Source: an uncultured Lachnospiraceae bacterium
GTDB taxonomy: Bacteria > Bacillota > Clostridia > Lachnospirales > Lachnospiraceae
Reading direction: 5' to 3'
Assembly (NCBI GenBank): GCA_945868435.1
Contig: CAMBLG010000017.1
Location: 1 to 49,241, forward strand
Length of the DNA stretch: 49,241 nucleotides
The translations under genes were made by a program, and so were the position numbers. The notes beneath the pieces were generated by a model. That model had not been told where the DNA came from, searched no databases, and was given only the letters and a program-made list of their open reading frames with translations. The first letter of the stretch is position 1. Every line of letters starts with the position of its first letter. Shown here in pieces: positions 33,069-41,914 of the stretch.

Positions 33069-34460
33069 CTACAGTTCGCAGTTATTGACCGTTCTCGGGA
33101 ACGGAATGACATCACGGATATTTGCCATACCGGTCAGATACATAACGCAGCGCTCAAATCCCAAACCGAAACCGGCATGTCTTGCAGATCCATACTTGCG
33201 CAGATCCAGATAGAACTTGTAGTCATCCTCACGAAGCCCCAGTTCCCGGATACGGGCAAGAAGCTTGTCATAGTCATCCTCTCTCTGACTTCCTCCGATG
33301 ATCTCACCGATTCCGGGCACCAGACAATCCACTGCCGCAACCGTCTTGCCGTCCTCGTTCAGTTTCATATAGAAAGCCTTGATTTCCTTCGGATAATCCG
33401 TTACAAATACCGGACGCTTGAACACCTGCTCCGTCAGGTAGCGCTCATGCTCCGTCTGCAGATCACAGCCCCAGGACACTTTGTAGTCAAATGCATCATT
33501 GTTTTTGGCCAGGATGTCAATGGCCTCAGTGTAAGTCACACGTGCAAAGTCATTGCTTACCACATTCTCCAGTCTCTCAAGAAGTCCCTTGTCCACAAAG
33601 CTATTGAAAAATGCCATCTCTTCCGGCGCATGTTCCAATACATAGTTGATGATGTATTTTAACATGCTCTCCGCCAGCATCATGTCATCCTGCAGATCCG
33701 CAAACGCGATCTCCGGCTCAATCATCCAGAACTCTGCCGCGTGTCTGGTGGTGTTGGAATTTTCCGCGCGGAAGGTCGGTCCAAAGGTATAAATATTCTT
33801 GAATGCCATTGCATACGTCTCACCGTTCAGCTGTCCTGACACGGTAAGGTTCGTTGGCTTGTTGAAAAAGTCTTTGCTGTAATCCACACTGCCATCCGGA
33901 TTCTTCGGAAGATTGTTCATATCCAGCGTGGTCACCTGGAACATCTCTCCCGCGCCCTCACAATCGCTTCCTGTAATGAGCGGTGTGTGCACATACACGA
34001 AATCCCTCTCCTGGAAAAACTTATGGATTGCATACGCACAGAGCGAACGCACGCGGAACACAGCCTCAAAGGTGTTGGTTCTCGGACGCAGATGGGAAAT
34101 CGTGCGCAGATACTCGAAGGTATGACGCTTTTTCTGGAGCGGATAATCCGGTGTAGAAGAGCCTTCGATCGTCACTTCTTTGGCCTGAATCTCAAAAGGC
34201 TGCTTCGCCTCCGGTGTCGGAACGAGTTCTCCCCTTACGATAACTGCTGCGCCGACATTGATCTTCACGATCTCATCATAGTTGGCCAGCGCATCTGCGT
34301 ATACCACCTGAATCGGCTCAAAGAATGTTCCATCATTCACAACGATAAATCCAAAATTTTTGGAATTGCGGTTGCTTCTGACCCAGCCTCCAATGGTAAC
34401 CTCCTGATTTTCATACTGCTTTGTGTTACGGAATATCTCGCGGATATTAATCAATTCCAT
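33069..34460 (-). CDS. asnS: Asparaginyl-tRNA synthetase
   Basis: A 463-residue class II synthetase charging tRNA-Asn. The N-terminal OB fold ('[34 protein letters not shown]') binds the anticodon. The core shows '[17 protein letters not shown]', motif 2 '[26 protein letters not shown]', and motif 3 '[34 protein letters not shown]'. The AEFWMIEPE form separates AsnRS from AspRS. No T-box leader is present. A short G-C hairpin (34510-34530) lies upstream. Presence of AsnRS means asparagine tRNA is charged directly rather than only via the amidotransferase route. Confidence 0.97.
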   Translation of the reverse strand: MELINIREIFRNTKQYENQEVTIGGWVRSNRNSKNFGFIVVNDGTFFEPIQVVYADALANYDEIVKINVGAAVIVRGELVPTPEAKQPFEIQAKEVTIEGSSTPDYPLQKKRHTFEYLRTISHLRPRTNTFEAVFRVRSLCAYAIHKFFQERDFVYVHTPLITGSDCEGAGEMFQVTTLDMNNLPKNPDGSVDYSKDFFNKPTNLTVSGQLNGETYAMAFKNIYTFGPTFRAENSNTTRHAAEFWMIEPEIAFADLQDDMMLAESMLKYIINYVLEHAPEEMAFFNSFVDKGLLERLENVVSNDFARVTYTEAIDILAKNNDAFDYKVSWGCDLQTEHERYLTEQVFKRPVFVTDYPKEIKAFYMKLNEDGKTVAAVDCLVPGIGEIIGGSQREDDYDKLLARIRELGLREDDYKFYLDLRKYGSARHAGFGLGFERCVMYLTGMANIRDVIPFPRTVNNCEL

Positions 34461-34557
34461 AATACATCCTCCTTCTGTCTTTCATCTAATCCCTTAATAT
34501 AATCCCTTTGCGGCGTTCAAGCTCCGCCGCGCATTTTATAAGCACGTTTCAGCTTCG

Positions 34558-35766
34558 TTATTCTGCACTGTCATCCTCAGACGAATTGTCCACGATCACA
34601 TTGGCGTGATCCACCACAAAGCTGACTGCCTTATTAACACGGTACAGCTGGCGAAGCGCCTGCTCCCCATCCTTGGCATCGCCAATTCCATAGTATTCAT
34701 ATACGGCATTGGCATCGGCAAAACCGCCATTGTCCGACTGGATGATATAGTCGATAAACTGCGTGAACTCTTCCTCATCCACTTCAATGTTCTCAAGATC
34801 CGCAATGCGACCGAACAGAAACTCAATCTGAATCTGCTGTGTCAGCGATGTCTTCCAGTTCTCTCTCTCTGCCTCGAGGGTCGTTCCGTTGGCAACCAGA
34901 AATGCCTCAAGCGTCTGCCCCTCTGTACAGTTATCGATCGTGGTACTGTACTCAAGCTCATCCATACGGGCCTGCATATAGTCCTCCGGAATTTCAACAT
35001 CACTGTTCTCCAGGATATAAGACTGCGCCGCACTGATCGAAGCCTGGGACTTGTACGTCTCCACCTGGTTGGTCAACATGGTTCTCACGTATTCCAGCAA
35101 TTCATCCTTGGTGTGAAGATCGCTCTCCCCAAAAGCAGCCTCCACAGCCTCGTCCGTAAGTGTATCCATCGTCACCGGCTGATAGATTCCCTTAATCGTA
35201 ATCTCGAAGACTGCAGGCTGTCCAGCCAGTTCTGCCGACTGATACTGCTCCGGGAAGGTCACATCCGTATGCAGCACGTCTCCGACTTTTGCTCCAATCA
35301 TGCCATCACAGAATCCATCAATGTAACCGCTCTGTGCAGTGACATCCATATTATTTACCGGATCCATTATGACATCCGTTGCCGTGCCGCCCTCAAATGC
35401 CACATCATCCTTGTAACCGACATAGTCAATTTTGACATAATCGCCCTCCTCTACCACATCACGGTCCGTAACCTCCACATTTCCGGCTCCCATACGGGAG
35501 AGGAGCTGCATCGTCGTATTCTCCACGTTCTCATCGGTCACCTCATAGTTTCCGGTAATCGTAAGATCAATTCCGTTATAATTGGAAAGACTCTTAACCT
35601 GCTTCTCCAAATCAATATCCATCTGCGCACTCCGCGCCCCATCATATGTTAAAGTTGCTGCTGCCTCCGTTGTCTCCTGTGTGGACTCATTCTTCGACTC
35701 TCCACAGGCAGTCACGCCGACAGCCATTGTCATGCATAATAAAAATGCTACAATTCTTTTCTTCAT
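34558..35766 (-). CDS. Trigger-factor-like FKBP peptidyl-prolyl isomerase lipoprotein
   Basis: A 402-residue lipoprotein. The signal peptide ends at the lipobox 'AVGVTACGES' (Cys20). An FKBP domain follows ('VEEGDYVKIDYVGYKDDVAFEGGTATDVIMDPVNN' to 'FEITIKGIYQP', about 105-215), then helical trigger-factor-like arms (about 215-390) with an acidic tail. It is probably a cell-surface folding helper for exported proteins, which fits secDF nearby. The start at 35766 is taken because a proper signal peptide begins there; the frame runs on upstream without sense, antisense to the 35936-36460 gene. Its RBS (AAAGGA) is rather far, about 12 bases away. Confidence 0.88.
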   Translation of the reverse strand: MKKRIVAFLLCMTMAVGVTACGESKNESTQETTEAAATLTYDGARSAQMDIDLEKQVKSLSNYNGIDLTITGNYEVTDENVENTTMQLLSRMGAGNVEVTDRDVVEEGDYVKIDYVGYKDDVAFEGGTATDVIMDPVNNMDVTAQSGYIDGFCDGMIGAKVGDVLHTDVTFPEQYQSAELAGQPAVFEITIKGIYQPVTMDTLTDEAVEAAFGESDLHTKDELLEYVRTMLTNQVETYKSQASISAAQSYILENSDVEIPEDYMQARMDELEYSTTIDNCTEGQTLEAFLVANGTTLEAERENWKTSLTQQIQIEFLFGRIADLENIEVDEEEFTQFIDYIIQSDNGGFADANAVYEYYGIGDAKDGEQALRQLYRVNKAVSFVVDHANVIVDNSSEDDSAE

Positions 35767-35814
35767 ACTTGATTCTAATCCTTTCTTTTCGCGTCCATCC
35801 CGGACACAACTCAA

Positions 35815-35843
35815 CTTATATAAAATATCATAAATAACGCCAA
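35815..35843 (-). promoter_or_regulatory. Promoter of the PPIase lipoprotein gene
   Basis: On minus, TTGGCG (35838-35843), 17 bases, TATAAG (35815-35820). A second pairing, TTGTAT with TATTTT, overlaps it. Confidence 0.45.
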
Positions 35844-35868
35844 AATACAATAATATCTGCATCTCTCG

Positions 35869-35897
35869 TTGATTTTTGTCCGAATCTTTGTTACAAT
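35869..35897 (+). promoter_or_regulatory. Promoter of the 35936-36460 gene
   Basis: TTGATT (35869-35874), 17-base spacer, TACAAT (35892-35897), about 38 bases before the GTG start. It is divergent from the PPIase promoter. Confidence 0.6.
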
Positions 35898-35935
35898 GAA
35901 GGTCGGCAAATTGATACCATGAGGAGGATCCCAAC

Positions 35936-36460
35936 GTGAAACCATTTGGAATTGTAATGTTAGTAATTGCAATCATTCTTGTAATTGTAATGATTGTTCT
36001 ATATTTTCTCGGCAAAAAAGCCCAGAAACGCAAAGCCGAGCAGGACGAACAGATTGCGGCTGCTGCACAGACCGTCAGCATGCTGATCATTGACAAAAAG
36101 CGAATGCGGATGAATGAATCCGGTTTACCGCAGCAGGTATTGGAACAGACACCAAAGCTCATGCGCCGATCCAAGCTTCCGATTGTCAAGGCTAAGGTTG
36201 GTCCAAGAGTTATGACTCTCATCGCAGACGAACAGATCTTCGATATCATCCCGGTCAAGAAGGAAGTCAAGGCAACGGTCAGCGGTCTTTACATTACCGG
36301 AGTGCGCGGTCTCCGCGGACCATTGGAGAAACCTGAGACAAAGAAGAAAGGCCTCCGTGCAAAGCTTCAGGCCAAGTACAACGAGGCAAGCGCACAGCTT
36401 GAGTCAGAGAAAGCTGCCAAGAACAAAGCCTCCAAAGAGAAGTCTTCGAAAAAGAAATAA
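35936..36460 (+). CDS. Small membrane-anchored protein with Lys-rich tail, function unknown
   Basis: A 174-residue protein that I do not recognise. It has an N-terminal membrane helix (IVMLVIAIILVIVMIVLYFLG, about 5-25), a basic stop-transfer stretch, a compact domain (about 45-130) with 'KLPIVKAKVGPRVMTLIADEQIFDIIPVKKEVKATVSGLYITGVRG', and a Lys/Ala-rich C-terminus (about 135-174, ending KSSKKK). The topology suggests a cytoplasmic domain tethered to the membrane, with a basic tail that might bind RNA or lipid. The start is GTG, supported by GAGGAGG. It has its own promoter and a strong terminator. Confidence 0.75.
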   Translation: MKPFGIVMLVIAIILVIVMIVLYFLGKKAQKRKAEQDEQIAAAAQTVSMLIIDKKRMRMNESGLPQQVLEQTPKLMRRSKLPIVKAKVGPRVMTLIADEQIFDIIPVKKEVKATVSGLYITGVRGLRGPLEKPETKKKGLRAKLQAKYNEASAQLESEKAAKNKASKEKSSKKK

Positions 36461-36470
36461 CTGTATTATA

Positions 36471-36507
36471 AAAGCCAGCGGCAGTTCTGCCTGCTGGCTT
36501 TCTTTTT
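36471..36507. terminator. Strong terminator after the 35936-36460 gene
   Basis: AAAGCCAGC (36471-36479) with GCTGGCTTT (36493-36501) and inner GGCAG/CTGCC form about 14 pairs with one bulge; CTTTTT follows on plus. It can also serve the convergent 36506-36955 gene. Confidence 0.9.
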
Positions 36508-36955
36508 ATGACAACAATGTAAAATGCCTGCTTCCCCGCGGCACCGCCGTCAGAGTAATCCTGCAGTTGGCGAGATGTTCATTGTTGATATCCAGGCCAT
36601 ACAATACTTCCACCTGAATCTCCTCATCACGCTCATCCACGGACACCCGCTCTGCATCAATTCCGATCTGAAGGCCGCCGTATGGCGTATAATAATAGGT
36701 CACGTTCTGCTTATTCTTCTCAAACACCATATGAACATTCACCACACCTTTTTTCGTGAGTTCCATATAGTCATTCCGCACCTTGATGATATTCCTGGTG
36801 GACTCCTCCTGCCCTTCCATCACTTCATCATACAGAAAATAGTGTTTTCCGTTTCGGAAATAATATTCACCCGGCGCAATCACCTCGATCGCTTCGCTTT
36901 CCTCTCCCAGAGCGATCTGTAATCCCTGTACTTTCAATAAAACTTCTCTGGTCAT
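36506..36955 (-). CDS. DUF1934 (YwiB-like) calycin-type protein
   Basis: A 149-residue beta-rich protein. 'MTREVLLKVQGLQIALGEESEAIEVIAPGEYYFRNGKHYFLYDEV' and 'YYYTPYGGLQIGI' followed by 'VEVLYGLDINNEHLANCRITLTA' match the DUF1934 family (B. subtilis YwiB), thought to form a small barrel. Function is unknown. The start at 36955 is chosen because the family begins there and GGGGAG lies a few bases upstream; the frame extends 23 codons further without support. Confidence 0.85.
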   Translation of the reverse strand: MTREVLLKVQGLQIALGEESEAIEVIAPGEYYFRNGKHYFLYDEVMEGQEESTRNIIKVRNDYMELTKKGVVNVHMVFEKNKQNVTYYYTPYGGLQIGIDAERVSVDERDEEIQVEVLYGLDINNEHLANCRITLTAVPRGSRHFTLLS

Positions 36956-37054
36956 CTGTTCTCCCCTGTATGTACATCCATGCATTTTCTTACTAAACCG
37001 ATAGTAGGAATCATACTTTTTCACAAACCATAGTATAACGTTTTTTCTATGAGA

Positions 37055-37696
37055 TTACAAACCCCATTTCTGTAAAACCTCAGCAAACCGGAAACGGATT
37101 TGGTAATTTCTTTCATTAAAGACATCCGCATACTCCTCCGGTGTCAGCACCTCCCGGAGCGCTTCATCCGCTTCCTCCTCCACCACCTCATACACGGTTC
37201 CCTGAAAACACATATTGGGATAGAGCACGCACCACCAGTTATGACCATTCCCTTCCCCCAACGTAATCTCCAACGCCTCATACTCTCCCGCAGGAAATGT
37301 ATAAGAGCCATAGGTCTTAACCGGAAAATCGACAGTTGCCAGTCGTGCAGATGCGCCGTATGAATATCCTTCTTTCTCCAGCGTCTCTTCCGCCACCGTG
37401 ACAATCTCATCCATGTGCGTTGTCACGATATTCTTCGTGTCGGAAAGATCCCTGGCCTCCTCAAGCTGTGGGGCCAGATAATTGCCGATTGCATCCCGCA
37501 CCTTTTCCTTTACTTTCTGGTCCTTATCACTGTCGCTGTTGGCAAGTATATGAAAACGCAGAATTTTTTCTGCAATTCCCTGCTGATATGGATCGGGCTC
37601 TGCACTTGCGCCTATTGCCTCACACCGACTCATCCGATCATAACCGATTAGCCCTAAAGCTGCAATAATAATGATGGTTACTATATATTTTCTCAT
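37055..37696 (-). CDS. spoIIR: Stage II sporulation protein R
   Basis: A 213-residue exported protein made in the forespore, which triggers SpoIIGA processing of pro-SigE in the mother cell. It has an N-terminal signal or membrane segment (IVTIIIIAALGLIGY), the 'FHILANSDSDKDQKVKEKVRDAI' motif, and the diagnostic 'FPAGEYEALEITLGEGNGHNWWCVLYPNMCF'. The length is close to that of other SpoIIR proteins. AGGAG lies about nine bases before the ATG. It follows the ger cluster by about 66 bases. I could not find a convincing SigF promoter. It shows that the organism is equipped to form endospores. Confidence 0.95.
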   Translation of the reverse strand: MRKYIVTIIIIAALGLIGYDRMSRCEAIGASAEPDPYQQGIAEKILRFHILANSDSDKDQKVKEKVRDAIGNYLAPQLEEARDLSDTKNIVTTHMDEIVTVAEETLEKEGYSYGASARLATVDFPVKTYGSYTFPAGEYEALEITLGEGNGHNWWCVLYPNMCFQGTVYEVVEEEADEALREVLTPEEYADVFNERNYQIRFRFAEVLQKWGL

Positions 37697-37762
37697 TCTA
37701 TGTATTCTCCTATCCTTGCTCTGATAGTATAAGAATACCCAGAATTCAAATGCTTATTCAGT

Positions 37763-38437
37763 TCATGCAATCCTATAATTTTCTTTCCACAAAATTGCCC
37801 CCTCCTCCACAGTCAAAAGCGGAAGTTCCAATGTCTTAACATGATTTTCCGACTCATCCATAAGTGTTCCGAGATTGATGAGTTCGCTGTCATGTTCCTT
37901 CTCATGATTCTTCAGATATTCCTCCAGATAGCTACCCAGATCGGTGGGAAGCGCCTCTTCCGTATCAAAAAGCGCCGTTACATCATTTGTCACACAGACA
38001 TAGGTATTTCTTGGAAAAAGCTCCTGTTGCTGCAGATATTCGATCATGTTTTCATATACGCCCTCCTGCTTAAGAAAAGTGGAAGAAAGCACGAATACTT
38101 TCATGTGATTGCAGTCCGCCTTTTTGTCCAGTTCCAGTGTGCTGGCCGATACCGCCTCTTTGAAATCCGCTCCTGATGTCATGGGCGCATCCACCTTAGC
38201 CTCCTCTGTGTCTGTCGCATCCTTATTGCTTAACTCCGGAAACCCGTAGGCAAACTGCACCTGTCCCAGCCTGTAATCTACCGCTGCCAGCATCGGGAAA
38301 CATCTGTCCTCCAACTCCGTCGCGCTGCAGCCGCTAATCTGCATAAGCATTACAACAATCAGAATCGTTACTACACACTGTTTTCCATTTCGTTTTCCGT
38401 GAATACATCTGTTTTTCCGATAATTCTGTATTTTCAT
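37763..38437 (-). CDS. Ger(x)C-type germination lipoprotein, N-terminal domain only
   Basis: A 224-residue lipoprotein (lipobox MQISGC) with the N-terminal domain of GerAC/GerKC proteins ('ATELEDRCFPMLAAVDY', then 'MKVFVLSSTFLKQEGVYENMIEYLQQQELFPRNTYVCVT'). Usual GerC subunits run to about 370-400 residues with a second domain; here the frame stops after 'GAILWKENYRIA'. There is no frameshifted remainder in the 66 bases before spoIIR. It may be a natural short form or a truncation. It is the third gene of gerA-gerB-gerC. The start at 38437 is preferred to a GTG four codons upstream. Confidence 0.78.
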   Translation of the reverse strand: MKIQNYRKNRCIHGKRNGKQCVVTILIVVMLMQISGCSATELEDRCFPMLAAVDYRLGQVQFAYGFPELSNKDATDTEEAKVDAPMTSGADFKEAVSASTLELDKKADCNHMKVFVLSSTFLKQEGVYENMIEYLQQQELFPRNTYVCVTNDVTALFDTEEALPTDLGSYLEEYLKNHEKEHDSELINLGTLMDESENHVKTLELPLLTVEEGAILWKENYRIA

Positions 38438-38531
38438 TGTTTTCCCCACTTACACTCCTTTGCTCAGGCACATTGCATAAAAGTATTGATCTGTCTGCAT
38501 TGCCAAACAATAACTGAATTGTTCTTGTCCT

Positions 38532-39641
38532 TTATCTCTTCCGCACTCCGCGTGACTTGCCGACCACAAGAATCAGTCCCGGCAGCAACACGAGCAGCGG
38601 CATTCCCACATAGCATACATAATTTTGAAAGAATCCACTCCATCCCCGATAGTAAAACAACTCTGCCGCAGCGAACACCATCACCGTTATCCCAAGCAGA
38701 TACCAGATGTATCCCCGGGATGGTCTGCCGGACGGCACAAACAGCCTCATCAAAAGCTCCGTTCCGTAGAAGAGGAACAGATTGATCAGGGCAAAAAGCG
38801 TAAAGAACCAAATACCCAGCATAAATGCATCAAACCGTTTTAAAAAGCTGCTGCGAAGATGAATATTGCTCATGAGTGTCACCGCCGGATATCGCATGGT
38901 CTTAAGTGCCCCGCTGCCAAAGCTTCCCAGAAGGATAAAATAAAGAAGAAAAAGCACAAACACCGCCGTCCAAAGAGCTGCAGCCACTGCCCGAACCATC
39001 TTTTTCTCCCTGCCTTTCTCCATATATGCCGGGAAGAATAATACTGCAAAAAGCGGCATGAAACAGAAAAAAACCAGAATGCTTCCCTTCATCGTGTTCC
39101 CCGGCGCGCTGTCAAAAAAGGGACCAATGTAGTCCCACTGAATATCGAAAGCTGCCAAAAGAAGCATGAGAAACAGAAGTACCGCCAGCAGAACGAACAA
39201 CACCTCATAGATGCGGGCCCGGCTCTCAATACCTCCGTGCACGGCATAGGCCGCAACGATCAAAATCAGGGTCAATAGCAGAGTATAGGATTCTTCCGGA
39301 AGCAATCCCAGTTTCATGACATCCGCAAAAATATATGCGCCAAAACCAGCCACCCACACCGCATGTAGTCCGAGGAACCCAAGGATCAGTTTGGTGAGCC
39401 AGGTGGGCAGATAAGCTTCCAGATAGGAGGTTACATCCATTTTCATTCCTGCAATGATTTTTCCCAGATACCAGAGATAGGCGCTCGCAATCGCTCCTCC
39501 GATTATAATTGCAAGTAATCCGTCAGAATCTGAAAAATATGCAAGCCTTGATGGCAGAACCAGGGTACTGATTCCAATCAGATCAAACACAAACAGGCGG
39601 TACACCTGCCGCACGGAAATCTTATTATTGCTTGCAAACAT
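38532..39641 (-). CDS. Spore germination permease-like subunit GerB
   Basis: A 369-residue membrane protein of the GerAB/APC-related family with about ten helices. The N-terminal 'KISVRQVYRLFVFDLIGISTLVLPSRLA' is characteristic of endospore germinant-receptor B subunits. It probably binds or passes the germinant, often an amino acid, in the inner spore membrane together with the A and C subunits. GGAGG lies 11 bases before the ATG. It starts 25 bases after gerA ends. The specific germinant cannot be predicted. Confidence 0.9.
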   Translation of the reverse strand: MFASNNKISVRQVYRLFVFDLIGISTLVLPSRLAYFSDSDGLLAIIIGGAIASAYLWYLGKIIAGMKMDVTSYLEAYLPTWLTKLILGFLGLHAVWVAGFGAYIFADVMKLGLLPEESYTLLLTLILIVAAYAVHGGIESRARIYEVLFVLLAVLLFLMLLLAAFDIQWDYIGPFFDSAPGNTMKGSILVFFCFMPLFAVLFFPAYMEKGREKKMVRAVAAALWTAVFVLFLLYFILLGSFGSGALKTMRYPAVTLMSNIHLRSSFLKRFDAFMLGIWFFTLFALINLFLFYGTELLMRLFVPSGRPSRGYIWYLLGITVMVFAAAELFYYRGWSGFFQNYVCYVGMPLLVLLPGLILVVGKSRGVRKR

Positions 39642-39666
39642 AGATATCTTGGCCTCCTGCTTTGAA

Positions 39667-41157
39667 CTACTTTCGTTTCAGCTTCACGCGCTCTTTTTCA
39701 TTGGCATAGATTGGCCGGTGTGTCAACCTTCTGAAAGGTGCTCTCCAGATAGAATCCCGCTCATCCTCATATCCGCTCAAATCCGCTCCCACAAAAGGCA
39801 TGAGGTACGGAATGCCAAAGCTCTTCAGCCTTGATAAATGAATGAGGATTACAAGAAGTCCCACTAAAAGCCCGAAGAATCCCAGCCATGCCGACATGAT
39901 GATCAGGAAAAACTTGAGTATGCGAAAGGAAAACGCAAACTCCTCATTAGGAATGGAAAAGGAGCAGAGCGCTGTAAACGCCACCACAATAACCACGATG
40001 GGGCTTACGATATTCGCATCCACAGCCGCCTGCCCAATGATCAGCCCACCCACGATTCCAATGGTGTTCCCCATCGCTCCCGGCAAACGGACTCCCGCCT
40101 CCCGCAATAGTTCAAAGGAGAGCTCCATCAGTATCACTTCCAGAGCCGCCGGGAATGGCACACCGATTCTCGCCTCCCAGAAGGACAGAAGAAGCGGTGT
40201 CGGCAGAATCTGCGTATGAAAATTCGTCACCGCCAGGTACAAGCCCGGCAGCGCCATGGAAAAGAATACCGCAAAATACCTGAGTATCCTCGCAAACGTT
40301 GCCTCCTCAAACCGGTTGTAATAATCATCACTGGTTTTTATGAAAGAATTAAAATCAGTCGGAAGAATGAGTGCTACCGGGGAATTGTCCGACAGCACCA
40401 CCACGCGCCCCTCCATTACCGCAAGCGCAGCCCGGTCCGGCCTCTGGGTTGTCTGAAATTGTGGAAACGGAGAATACCATTTGCGTTCCGCAAGCTGCTC
40501 GATCACACCGCTGTCCAGTACTCCGTCAATCTCATAAGCCTCCAGCCGCTTTTGAATTTCTTCAAGCACCATCGGGTTTGCCAGATCCTGCATGTAGACC
40601 ATATCCACCTTGGTATGAGAACGCACGCCCTGCTCCAGTTCCTTTACCCTGACGCGGGTGGAACGAAGCCTTTTTCGTATCAGAGCAGTATTCATTTTGA
40701 TGGAATCTGTAAACCCCTCTCTGGATCCACGGATTGATTTCTCGGAATCCGGTTCCTTAATCGCAGCCCCGGGATACCCCTTGTCCGCAATCTTCAGTGC
40801 TTTATCATAACCGTCGACAAACAGGATTGCATCCCCTGTCAGCATTCCCTGTGCCGCATCTTCCACATACAAAAAAGGCGTCACATCCGAGATTCCCATT
40901 GCGTTTTTATCCAACACGGAGTTAACCTCTTCATCCGGCGCCTCACCCAGATACGCCAGCGCCCGCCCCAGAGCCGTTGTCTCAAGAAGCATATTGCTGA
41001 CGGACACCTCGATGTACGCAATAAAGCATTCCCGGCTCTTATTCTGTCCGAGTGCCATACGGCGCATTTTAATGTCCGCACAATCAGTAAAAAGTCGCTG
41101 GTATCTGTCAATATTTAATTGAAGGTCTGTTGATATTCTGGTCTTTGCGTCACCCAC
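39667..41157 (-). CDS. Spore germination receptor subunit GerA
   Basis: A 496-residue GerAA/GerKA-type protein. The soluble N-terminal half carries 'GDAILFVDGYDKALKIADKGYPGAAIKEPDSEKSIRGSREGFTDSIKMNTALIRKRLRS', the defining segment of the family. The C-terminal half has about five membrane helices ('SMALPGLYLAVTNFHTQILPTPLLLSFWEARIGVPFPAALEV'). These subunits are thought to form ion channels that open on germinant binding. The start is GTG, with GGGAG nine bases upstream. It heads gerA-gerB-gerC. A SigG promoter is expected; I see only weak matches upstream. Confidence 0.94.
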   Translation of the reverse strand: MGDAKTRISTDLQLNIDRYQRLFTDCADIKMRRMALGQNKSRECFIAYIEVSVSNMLLETTALGRALAYLGEAPDEEVNSVLDKNAMGISDVTPFLYVEDAAQGMLTGDAILFVDGYDKALKIADKGYPGAAIKEPDSEKSIRGSREGFTDSIKMNTALIRKRLRSTRVRVKELEQGVRSHTKVDMVYMQDLANPMVLEEIQKRLEAYEIDGVLDSGVIEQLAERKWYSPFPQFQTTQRPDRAALAVMEGRVVVLSDNSPVALILPTDFNSFIKTSDDYYNRFEEATFARILRYFAVFFSMALPGLYLAVTNFHTQILPTPLLLSFWEARIGVPFPAALEVILMELSFELLREAGVRLPGAMGNTIGIVGGLIIGQAAVDANIVSPIVVIVVAFTALCSFSIPNEEFAFSFRILKFFLIIMSAWLGFFGLLVGLLVILIHLSRLKSFGIPYLMPFVGADLSGYEDERDSIWRAPFRRLTHRPIYANEKERVKLKRK

Positions 41158-41224
41158 TACGGTTGTCTCCCACTACACGTTTTACCTTTAGGGTAACCGT
41201 TTTTCGTGAGAACATACATGCGTA

Positions 41225-41899
41225 TTAATCCTGCTGCTGGATAACCGCCTTAACCGCAAGTGCCTGATTCTCCACGTGCTCATGCATAGCCTGAACCGCT
41301 CGTTTTGCATCCCTCGCCTTCACCGCATCCACGATTGCTTCATGCTCTGCAATGAGTGTCGGATAATTCAGCGGATCCTTCACATATTCCACACGATACC
41401 GATACACCTGCTCCCGCAGGTTATTGAGCAGCGTCACAAGCTTCGGATTACCGGTTGCCTCATAGATGATGTCATGGAACCGAACGTCCGCCTCCGCAAT
41501 CTTTTTCACATCTTTACTCTTAGTGCTGGCTTCAAATTCCTCCTTGACTTCCACAAGCTGCCCTAACTGTTCTTCGGATATTTTTCCGCAGGCCAGACGC
41601 ACCGCCAGTTCGTCCAGCGCATCACGGATTTCCAGCACATCCTCCATATCTTTAAGGGTCATCTTCGCGACCTCAGCGCCCCGGCGCGGCATGGTCACTG
41701 CCAGACCTTCCTGCTCCAGCATACGGATAGCCTCCCGGATCGGAGTTCGGCTGACACCGAGCTTCGAGGCAAGCTGCAATTCCATCAGGCGCTCCCCCGG
41801 TTTTAAATCTCCCTTAAGTATTGCCTCCCGCAAGGTGTTGAACACCACATCCCGCAGTGGCAGATACGCGTCCATATTTAATGTCAAATCGTCTGTCAT
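41225..41899 (-). CDS. GntR-family regulator, FadR-type FCD domain
   Basis: A 224-residue regulator. The N-terminal winged helix reads 'LREAILKGDLKPGERLMELQLASKLGVSRTPIREAIRMLEQEGLAV'. The helical FCD ligand domain follows, with metal-binding His/Asp candidates in 'EADVRFHDIIYEATGN' and 'EHEAIVDAVKARDAKRAVQAMHEHV'. Such proteins respond to small organic acids or similar ligands. The start at 41899 has GGAGG five bases upstream; a TTG four codons earlier is possible. It lies 15 bases after ispE and shares its transcript. Targets are unknown. Confidence 0.9.
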   Translation of the reverse strand: MTDDLTLNMDAYLPLRDVVFNTLREAILKGDLKPGERLMELQLASKLGVSRTPIREAIRMLEQEGLAVTMPRRGAEVAKMTLKDMEDVLEIRDALDELAVRLACGKISEEQLGQLVEVKEEFEASTKSKDVKKIAEADVRFHDIIYEATGNPKLVTLLNNLREQVYRYRVEYVKDPLNYPTLIAEHEAIVDAVKARDAKRAVQAMHEHVENQALAVKAVIQQQD

Positions 41900-41914
41900 A
41901 ATATCCTCCAAACG

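Noticed and set aside
35767..36270. N-terminal extension of the PPIase frame to 570 residues
   Set aside because: A lipoprotein signal peptide starts at 35766, while the extension is antisense to a real plus-strand gene with its own promoter and terminator.
41158..41224. SigG-type promoter before gerA
   Set aside because: Only partial matches to the -35 and -10 sequences occur, with at most four of seven -10 bases. Not strong enough to list.
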